11,708 bases of DNA, from assembly GCA_903933995.1 (NCBI GenBank), contig CAIZMD010000493.1, positions 1 through 11,708 of the forward strand. The letters run 5' to 3'. The notes beneath the pieces are model-generated. The model saw only the letters and a list, made by a program, of their open reading frames with translations. It was not told where the DNA came from and made no database searches. The position numbers and the translations under genes are program-made. Shown one piece after another: positions 6,417 to 11,708 of this stretch. Origin of the DNA: an uncultured Bacteroidota bacterium. GTDB lineage: Bacteria; Bacteroidota; Bacteroidia; Chitinophagales; Chitinophagaceae. The first letter of the stretch is position 1, and each line of letters starts with the position of its first letter.

Positions 6417-9400
6417 CTACGCGTCTTTTCCATGACAAGCCTTGAACTTCTTCCCACTTCCACAAGGGCAAGGATCATTACGTCCAATCTTTGGTCCAAC
6501 TTGAACAGGTTGTTGCTTCACGGTTTCAGAAGGATCAATATAGTCATTGTCATGACCAGCTGCATCCAATTCTTCTTTCTGGGTGCGCATTCTACTCAAA
6601 TCTGTTTTTTGTGCGCGGCCTTCTTTTACATTGTCACCATCATTTAAAGGAATGGCAGAATGACAAAGGAATTGAACAATCTCACGATTCACTTCACCAT
6701 CCATTTTCTTGAATAGGTCAAATGCTTCCATTTTATAAATCACCAACGGATCTTTCTGTTCGTAAGTAGCCGTTTGAACACTTTGTTTCAGGTCATCCAT
6801 TGAACGCAAATGCTCTTTCCAAGAATCATCAATAAAGCCAAGTGTAATAGTGCGTTCAAGGGCATTCAATAATTCCATACCACCAGAATTAATGGTCTTG
6901 TCCATAGAAGCCAAAACATTCATCATTCTTCTACCATCGGTAAAAGGAACAATCACATTTTCAATATGGTTACCCTGTTGTAAACGAATATTCTTAAACA
7001 CTGGAATGCTCTGAGCAGCTAGATCCGCTTTCTTGCGTTCGTAATTTTCAACCGCTTCGTTATAGAGTCTTTCGGTTAATTGCTGCTCATTGGTTTTAGA
7101 CAATTCGTCTGCAGTGATTTTTGAATCAATCCCAAAATTCACAATCACGGCCAAGCGGAATCCTTCGTGGTCATTTTGTTCTTTAAATGAATTCACCAAG
7201 CCTTCTGCAACGGTATAAAATGCATTGTCTAAGTCAAGTGCCAAGCGCTCTCCAAACAATGCATGGTTACGTTTGCTATAGATAACTGTACGCTGTTTGT
7301 TCATCACATCGTCATATTCCAACAAACGCTTACGAATTCCAAAGTTGTTTTCTTCTACTTTCTTTTGAGCCCTTTCAATAGACTTGGTAATCATGCTGTG
7401 TTGAATTACTTCGCCTTCTTTATAACCGGCAAAGTCCATCACTTTGGCAATACGCTCACTACCAAACATGCGCATCAAATCGTCTTCCAAAGACACAAAG
7501 AACAAAGTAGATCCTGGATCACCCTGACGTCCAGCACGACCACGTAACTGTCTGTCTACGCGTCTTGATTCGTGGCGTTCAGTACCCAAGATGGCCAAAC
7601 CACCTGCTTCCTTAACGCCAGGTCCTAGTTTAATATCGGTACCCCTACCCGCCATGTTGGTGGCAATGGTAACGGCTTTTGCCAAACCTGCTTCAGCAAC
7701 TACTTGTGCTTCTCTTGCGTGTTGTTTGGCGTTTAATACATTGTGTGCAATTTGTTTTTGACGCAGCATTCTGCTCAGCAATTCACTCACTTCAACAGAA
7801 GTAGTACCTACTAGTACTGGGCGTCCTGCATCGGTTAGTTTTACAATCTCATCAATCACCGCACCAAATTTTTCACGCTTGGTTTTGAATACCAAATCCT
7901 GATCATCCTTACGAATAGCTACCACATTGGTAGGTACGGTAACCACGTCTAATTTATAGATATCCCAAAGCTCTGCAGCTTCAGTTTCAGCTGTACCAGT
8001 CATACCAGCCAGCTTATGATACATTCTAAAATAGTTCTGTAAGGTTACGGTAGCATAGGTTTGAGTAGCAGCTTCAATCTTCACATTTTCTTTTGCTTCA
8101 ATGGCTTGGTGCAAACCATCGGAATAACGTCTACCATCCAGGATACGACCAGTTTGTTCGTCCACAATTTTTACCGATCCTTCCATTACCACATACTCTA
8201 CATCCTTATCAAATAAGGTATAGGCTTTGAGCAATTGTTGTACGGTATGAATCCTATCGGCCTTAACAGAATAGTCATTGATAATGGCTTCTTTGGCGCG
8301 GAGTTTATCTTCATCGCTCAATTCAGCTTGTTTGTCAACTGAAGCAAGAGACACACTAATATCTGGTAAAATAAAGAAAGTAGGATCTTCTCCAGAACCA
8401 GTAATGAGTTGGATCCCTTTATCGGTTAATTCAACTGAATTATTTTTCTCATCAATATAGAAAAATAGTTCCGCATCGGCCGTAGGCATTTCGCGGCTTT
8501 GATCAGCCAAATAAAAGTTTTCAGCTTTCTGCAATTTCACTCGAATACCTGGCTCACTCAAGAATTTAATCAAGGCATTATTCTTTGGTAAACCACGGTG
8601 GGCGCGGAATAGGGCCAGACCACCATCTTTGGGATCATCGTTTCCTTCCGTAATTTTTTTCTTGGCTTCGTTTAAGAAATGGTTGGTAGCTCTTTTCTGT
8701 GCATCCACCAATTTTTCAATTCTAGGCTTTAAGTCAAAGAATTGTTGTTCACCAGTATTGTGACCAATAGGACCAGAAATAATCAAAGGCGTACGGGCAT
8801 CATCAATCAAAACTGAATCCACCTCATCCACCATGGCATAATGGTGTTTGCGCTGCACCATTTCTTCGGGTGTATGCACCATATTATCACGTAGGTAGTC
8901 AAAACCAAATTCGTTATTGGTACCATAGGTAATATCGGCCAAATAAGCGTTTCTTCTAGCTTCACTATTGGGTTCGTGTTTGTCAATACAATCTACCGTA
9001 ATCCCCAACCATTCAAAAATGGTTCCGTTCCACTCACTATCCCTTCGGGCCAAATAATCATTCACTGTTACAATGTGCACACCTTCTCCAGCCAATGCAT
9101 TCAAATAAGCAGGAAGTGTAGACACCAAGGTCTTACCCTCACCCGTTGCCATTTCTGCAATTTTTCCAGAATGCAACACGCTACCACCAATCAACTGCAC
9201 ATCATAGTGCTGCATGTTCCAAGTAACCTGACCACCACCAGCAGTCCAAGTGTTTTTGAAAACAGACTCTTCACCTTTAATAGTAACATAGTCTTTTTTC
9301 ACACTCAGGTTTCTGTCTAGTTCCGTAGCCGAGCTAATGATTTCTGTATTTTCTTTAAACCTTCTAGCAGTTTCTTTTACTACAGCAAAAGCTTCCGCTT

Positions 9401-9725
9401 GAATCAGCGCCAAAGCCTCTTCAATTTTTTTGTTGCGGTCTTTGCGCAATTTGTCAACCTCTTGATAAATAGTATCCCTACCATGAATATCCGTTACAGG
9501 CAATGCCTCAGCTTCTGCTTGTTTATTACCAATAACTGCGTCAATATCGGTCAAGTGGGTTTTAATGCGCTGTTTGAATTCTTGGGTTTTGGCGCGTAAA
9601 GCGTCATTAGACAAGGATTGGTATTCTTGGAAAAAAGTATTTACTTTTTGAACAATGGGCATGATCTGCTGCACATCTTTCTCGCTCTTGCTACCACCGA
9701 ATAATTTGGATATGAATTTCAACAT
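6417..9725 (-). CDS. secA: Preprotein translocase ATPase SecA
   Basis: A 1,102-residue motor ATPase that pushes unfolded preproteins through SecYEG at the cytoplasmic membrane. Nucleotide-binding domain 1 carries the Walker A MATGEGKT (192-199) and Walker B DEVDSVLID (300-308). The preprotein-crosslinking domain spans roughly 320-500. Nucleotide-binding domain 2 has GMTGTAETEA (574-583), ATNMAGRGTDIKLG (688-701) and the arginine-finger motif QLRGRAGRQGDPG (726-738). The two-helix finger and scaffold follow (IERAQKKVEENNFGIRKRLLEYDDVM, about 783-808, given here as separate conserved blocks). The C terminus has the zinc-binding SEC-C motif CPCGSGKKFKACHG (CxCx8CH), which in E. coli contacts SecB and lipids. 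It is about 200 residues longer than E. coli SecA (901), as usual in Bacteroidota. The start ATG gives MLKFISKLFG, matching family N termini. It stands alone with its own promoter and a shared terminator. Confidence 0.98.
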   Translation of the reverse strand: MLKFISKLFGGSKSEKDVQQIMPIVQKVNTFFQEYQSLSNDALRAKTQEFKQRIKTHLTDIDAVIGNKQAEAEALPVTDIHGRDTIYQEVDKLRKDRNKKIEEALALIQAEAFAVVKETARRFKENTEIISSATELDRNLSVKKDYVTIKGEESVFKNTWTAGGGQVTWNMQHYDVQLIGGSVLHSGKIAEMATGEGKTLVSTLPAYLNALAGEGVHIVTVNDYLARRDSEWNGTIFEWLGITVDCIDKHEPNSEARRNAYLADITYGTNNEFGFDYLRDNMVHTPEEMVQRKHHYAMVDEVDSVLIDDARTPLIISGPIGHNTGEQQFFDLKPRIEKLVDAQKRATNHFLNEAKKKITEGNDDPKDGGLALFRAHRGLPKNNALIKFLSEPGIRVKLQKAENFYLADQSREMPTADAELFFYIDEKNNSVELTDKGIQLITGSGEDPTFFILPDISVSLASVDKQAELSDEDKLRAKEAIINDYSVKADRIHTVQQLLKAYTLFDKDVEYVVMEGSVKIVDEQTGRILDGRRYSDGLHQAIEAKENVKIEAATQTYATVTLQNYFRMYHKLAGMTGTAETEAAELWDIYKLDVVTVPTNVVAIRKDDQDLVFKTKREKFGAVIDEIVKLTDAGRPVLVGTTSVEVSELLSRMLRQKQIAHNVLNAKQHAREAQVVAEAGLAKAVTIATNMAGRGTDIKLGPGVKEAGGLAILGTERHESRRVDRQLRGRAGRQGDPGSTLFFVSLEDDLMRMFGSERIAKVMDFAGYKEGEVIQHSMITKSIERAQKKVEENNFGIRKRLLEYDDVMNKQRTVIYSKRNHALFGERLALDLDNAFYTVAEGLVNSFKEQNDHEGFRLAVIVNFGIDSKITADELSKTNEQQLTERLYNEAVENYERKKADLAAQSIPVFKNIRLQQGNHIENVIVPFTDGRRMMNVLASMDKTINSGGMELLNALERTITLGFIDDSWKEHLRSMDDLKQSVQTATYEQKDPLVIYKMEAFDLFKKMDGEVNREIVQFLCHSAIPLNDGDNVKEGRAQKTDLSRMRTQKEELDAAGHDNDYIDPSETVKQQPVQVGPKIGRNDPCPCGSGKKFKACHGKDA

Positions 9726-9833
9726 ATGGTTCTATTGTGTAAATCAGTTCTTTAATGGTTGTTTTTCCTAGTCAAAAAGGATGCTACCCAGCACATTTAG
9801 ACAAAATGGCAGCAGTTTTTTACAAAAGGAGGA

Positions 9834-9841
9834 CAAAGGTA
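9834..9841 (-). promoter_or_regulatory. Predicted Bacteroidota -7 box for secA
   Basis: The minus strand reads TACCTTTG here, a full TAnnTTTG match and the same eight bases as in front of deoC. The resemblance extends outward: both are preceded by TT and followed by pyrimidine-CC. No convincing TTG lies at the -33 distance; the sequence there is GC-rich. A transcript starting near 9828 would carry a leader of about 100 bases before the secA ATG. Confidence 0.6.
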
Positions 9842-9916
9842 AAGATTTTCAGGCCTTGCCGCCCCTTTCACTAATGTTTTGTAAAATTTGGGGCTTCCCT
9901 AACAAAGTCAGGGCCG

Positions 9917-9937
9917 ATTGGCTAATTTTAGGCCAAT
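9917..9937 (+). promoter_or_regulatory. Inverted repeat enclosing a near-consensus -7 box at the 9936 gene start
   Basis: ATTGGC (9917-9922) and GCCAAT (9932-9937) are perfect inverted copies. Between them is TAATTTTA (9923-9930), one base off the -7 consensus TAnnTTTG. The right arm runs into the ATG at 9936. If this is the promoter, the transcript would start at or next to the start codon and be nearly leaderless. If transcription starts further upstream, the repeat could fold over the start codon. No good -33 element was seen, so the function is inferred. Confidence 0.4.
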
Positions 9938-10574
9938 GAAGCATCTATTGATTATCATGGGCGCTTGCCTCATAGGCATTGGTGCCCAAGCACAGGACAA
10001 AAAGGTTGATACCCTAACTTATCAGTTAGCACCTAGTTTCAATTTTAATGTGATGGATTCCGTGGCCAATAGAAGGAATCAACTAAACCAGACCAATCTT
10101 TCTGTTTTGTTGGCTTGGTCGGCCGCAAATATAGTACAGGGAAGCATTTCAGCGGGAAACCTCACAGGTTCTAAACAGCATTTTCATCGCATGAATGCCT
10201 ATTTCAATACCGTGAATTTGGCCATTGCTGGATATGGATTGTTCAGACTTAATCAAACCAAAAAACTCCATTATACCATTGCCGATAACGTAAAAGCCCA
10301 ACAAAAAATCAGCTCCTTATTACTCCTAAATTCCGGATTAGACATAGCTTATATGACAACCGGGGTGTATTTGCAAGAAAGGGGGAATAACCTGAATAAT
10401 GATCAAACCAAGGGTTATGGCAGTAGTTTGATCTTGCAGGGAGCCTTTTTATTGGTTTTTGACCTAATTCAATTTGCGCAGCACCAACAGAATGGCAAAT
10501 TGCTAAACCAATACCTAGGAAACCTACAACTCACTACTACCCAAAATGGTGTAGGCTTGGTAGTTCCTCTGTAA
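9936..10574 (+). CDS. Small exported/membrane protein of unknown function (possibly DUF6992-like)
   Basis: A 212-residue protein. A signal peptide is visible at the N terminus: MKHLL, a hydrophobic stretch with GACLIGIG, and a likely cut after AQA (residue 19). Three to four further hydrophobic segments follow at about 54-74, 90-106, 125-147 and 163-182, separated by polar loops rich in Asn and Gln, so the mature protein is probably membrane-embedded. The block HFHRMNAYFNTVNLAIAGYGL (82-102, quoted in part as a recognisable core) recalls a Bacteroidota-specific family of unknown function that I believe is DUF6992; this is from memory and unverified. A frame opening at TTG 9918 adds MANFRP, which spoils the signal peptide, so the ATG at 9936 is preferred. 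It is a single gene between divergent secA and downstream atpG, with no clear link to either. Confidence 0.75.
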   Translation: MKHLLIIMGACLIGIGAQAQDKKVDTLTYQLAPSFNFNVMDSVANRRNQLNQTNLSVLLAWSAANIVQGSISAGNLTGSKQHFHRMNAYFNTVNLAIAGYGLFRLNQTKKLHYTIADNVKAQQKISSLLLLNSGLDIAYMTTGVYLQERGNNLNNDQTKGYGSSLILQGAFLLVFDLIQFAQHQQNGKLLNQYLGNLQLTTTQNGVGLVVPL

Positions 10575-10576
10575 AA

Positions 10577-10611
10577 CCTGCCAATTTTTAGCCCTAAAGG
10601 GCGATGGCAGG
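10577..10611 (+). terminator. Nested hairpin after the 9936 gene, candidate terminator
   Basis: CCTGCCA (10577-10583) pairs with TGGCAGG (10605-10611), and inside it GCCC (10591-10594) pairs with GGGC (10599-10602) around a TAAA loop. The structure starts 3 bases after the stop codon, the right place for a 3' end. No U-tract follows, so a factor-independent terminator is not assured; it may instead protect the mRNA end. Confidence 0.4.
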
Positions 10612-10650
10612 GCCAAAACCGCCCAAAATTTTCCACATTCCCTGTTTTTT

Positions 10651-10675
10651 GGCCGAAAGGATGGAATTTCAGGCC
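10651..10675. repeat. Imperfect inverted repeat just upstream of the atpG -7 box
   Basis: GGCCGAAA (10651-10658) and TTTCAGGCC (10667-10675) are inverted copies apart from one extra base. The repeat ends 8 bases before the -7 box at 10684, so it covers the region where a -33 element would be expected and where a regulator could act. Function is inferred only. Confidence 0.35.
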
Positions 10676-10683
10676 GTTTCTGC

Positions 10684-10691
10684 TACTTTTG
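10684..10691 (+). promoter_or_regulatory. Predicted Bacteroidota -7 box for atpG
   Basis: The sequence TACTTTTG matches TAnnTTTG at every fixed position. The closest TTG upstream (10649-10651) is 32 bases away, too far for a normal -33 element. Transcription would start near 10697, giving a leader of about 55 bases before the atpG ATG. This argues against the longer atpG frame, whose TTG start (10689) falls inside the box. Confidence 0.6.
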
Positions 10692-10751
10692 CATCCCGAA
10701 ACAGGACCCGTAATCCGGTTCCCAAAACAAGAATTTTTAGAAAATCAAGAT

Positions 10752-11633
10752 ATGGCAGGTCAATTAAAAGAAGTACGTAATAGGATCAAGAGTGTTCAAA
10801 GCACCCAGCAAATTACCAAAGCCATGAAAATGGTGAGTGCCGCCAAGTTGCGCAGAGCCCAGGATAGCATTACCCAAATGCGCCCCTATGCTCAGAAATT
10901 GCAGGATATGTTGAGCAATATTGTGAGCAGCATTGAAGGTGGTGTAACCCTAAAATTGGCCGAAGAACGTACCATTGAAAAAGTATTGTTGATTGTTGTA
11001 ACCAGCGACCGCGGACTTTGCGGAGGTTATAATGCCAATATTGTTAAGTTGGCTAAATCTACTATTGCTGAAAAATACCAAGCACAGTTCAACAAAGGAA
11101 ATGTGGCTATTTGGAATATTGGTAAAAAAGGATTTGAAGCTTTGACCAAATCAGGCTACAAAACCAATGAAACTTATAAAGACATTTTCTTAAACCTGAA
11201 ATTTGAAACCGTTCAAGCTGCTGCACAGGCTGCTATGAAGGCTTTTGAAAACAAGGAATTTGACGCTATAGAAATTATCTACAGCGAATTTAAAAATGCC
11301 GCAACACAGGCATACGTGGCTGAACCATTCTTACCCATTCCAAAAGTGGCCAAGAAAGCAGGCGCAAAGAACACAGACTTTATCTTTGAACCTGCGGTTG
11401 AAACCCTGATTGAAGAACTGATGCCAAAGATCCTGAATACACAATTATACAAAGCCGTATTGGATGGCAACGCCAGCGAACACGGTGCTCGTATGACTGC
11501 CATGGACAAAGCCAGTGAAAACGCCAATGAATTACTCAAATCTTTGAAGATCAGTTATAACCGTGCCCGTCAGGCCGCTATTACTACTGAGTTAACTGAG
11601 ATTGTGAGTGGTGCTGCAGCTTTGCAAGGATAA
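10752..11633 (+). CDS. atpG: F1F0 ATP synthase gamma subunit
   Basis: A 293-residue gamma subunit, the central rotating shaft of the F1 ATP synthase on the cytoplasmic face of the inner membrane; it couples proton flow through F0 to catalysis in the alpha/beta hexamer. The N-terminal helix is the family signature MAGQLKEVRNRIKSVQSTQQ, followed by ITKAMKMVSAAKLRRAQ. The central Rossmann-like part has VVTSDRGLCGGYNANI (82-97). The C-terminal helix begins HGARMTAMDKASENANELL (244 on) and ends with TELTEIVSGAAAL. Length is close to E. coli gamma (287) and the gene is complete. A longer frame from TTG 10689 adds 21 non-family residues and begins within the -7 box, so the ATG at 10752 is taken. Unusually, the gene before it is not atpA, and it appears to have its own promoter. 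Confidence 0.97.
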   Translation: MAGQLKEVRNRIKSVQSTQQITKAMKMVSAAKLRRAQDSITQMRPYAQKLQDMLSNIVSSIEGGVTLKLAEERTIEKVLLIVVTSDRGLCGGYNANIVKLAKSTIAEKYQAQFNKGNVAIWNIGKKGFEALTKSGYKTNETYKDIFLNLKFETVQAAAQAAMKAFENKEFDAIEIIYSEFKNAATQAYVAEPFLPIPKVAKKAGAKNTDFIFEPAVETLIEELMPKILNTQLYKAVLDGNASEHGARMTAMDKASENANELLKSLKISYNRARQAAITTELTEIVSGAAALQG

Positions 11634-11708
11634 TATCCTATCTTTTCAAACCCATTACTAACGATACAGAAACGCAAGCCTTGGAAATTAGCACCATTAT
11701 ACCGCATA

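Noticed and set aside
6288..6712. Plus-strand frames overlapping the secA 3' end and the terminator
   Set aside because: They lie opposite the conserved SEC-C region of secA and across a clear terminator, and their translations have no family features.
9827..9832. AGGAGG on the plus strand, a perfect Shine-Dalgarno-like sequence
   Set aside because: No start codon with an open frame follows at a usable distance, and such sequences are little used in Bacteroidota.
9918..9935. TTG-initiated extension of the 9936 gene by six residues
   Set aside because: It puts MANFRP in front of a well-formed signal peptide; the ATG at 9936 gives the usual short basic start.
9951..9968. Cysteine in the signal peptide of the 9936 gene as a lipoprotein site
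   Set aside because: The residues before it (IMGAC) fit the lipobox poorly, and the hydrophobic core continues past the cysteine to a normal AQA cleavage site.
10689..10751. TTG-initiated extension of atpG by 21 residues
   Set aside because: The start falls inside the TACTTTTG promoter box, and the family N terminus MAGQLKEVRNRIKS begins exactly at 10752.
11634..11708. A new gene starting or ending at the right edge
   Set aside because: Only 75 bases remain. A minus-strand frame is open here and runs into atpG, but it has no recognisable product and overlaps a certain gene.
1..11708. CRISPR arrays, insertion sequences, tRNAs, phage or defence genes
   Set aside because: No regularly spaced repeats, transposase motifs, terminal repeats with target duplications or tRNA-like folds were seen on reading both strands.

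Overview
The window reads as a stretch of ordinary chromosome from a Bacteroidota bacterium, most likely Chitinophagaceae or a close relative. The grounds are moderate GC, a SecA of about 1,100 residues with large insertions, Bacteroidota-type -7 boxes (TAnnTTTG) in place of E. coli -35/-10 elements, no clear Shine-Dalgarno sequences, and secreted proteins ending in aromatic residues. The family-level placement is inference; phylum level is fairly secure. No tRNA, rRNA, CRISPR array, insertion sequence or phage gene was seen. No gap between genes exceeds about 210 bases.

Left half, minus strand (5518 down to 73): a tightly packed five-gene run in the order deoC (deoxyribose-phosphate aldolase), a secreted SPOR-domain protein, an M20 amidohydrolase, maeB (malic enzyme fused to a phosphotransacetylase domain) and an MlaE-type ABC permease. 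Spacings are 43, 5, 9 and 3 bases, so one transcript is likely, starting at a -7 box (TACCTTTG) just upstream of deoC. The permease's partner ATPase, if adjacent, lies beyond the left edge.

Middle: a divergent intergenic region (5519-5635) with an inverted repeat and short direct repeats leads to a plus-strand gene for a probable outer-membrane beta-barrel protein of unknown role (5636-6310). It converges on secA (9725 down to 6417), and the two share a textbook bidirectional terminator at 6343-6366. secA has its own -7 box, identical in all 8 bases to that of deoC.

Right: a plus-strand gene for a small secreted or membrane protein of unknown function (9936-10574), a GGCC-rich intergenic region with a perfect -7 box, and atpG (10752-11633), the ATP synthase gamma subunit, here without atpA or atpH next to it.

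Three start sites were revised from the longest reading frame: deoC to 5518, the small membrane protein to 9936 and atpG to 10752. For deoC and atpG, the longer frame would begin upstream of or inside the predicted promoter element. I found no convincing novel system. The items worth a second look are regulatory: the repeat structures in the three intergenic regions, the SecA insertions and the isolated atpG.
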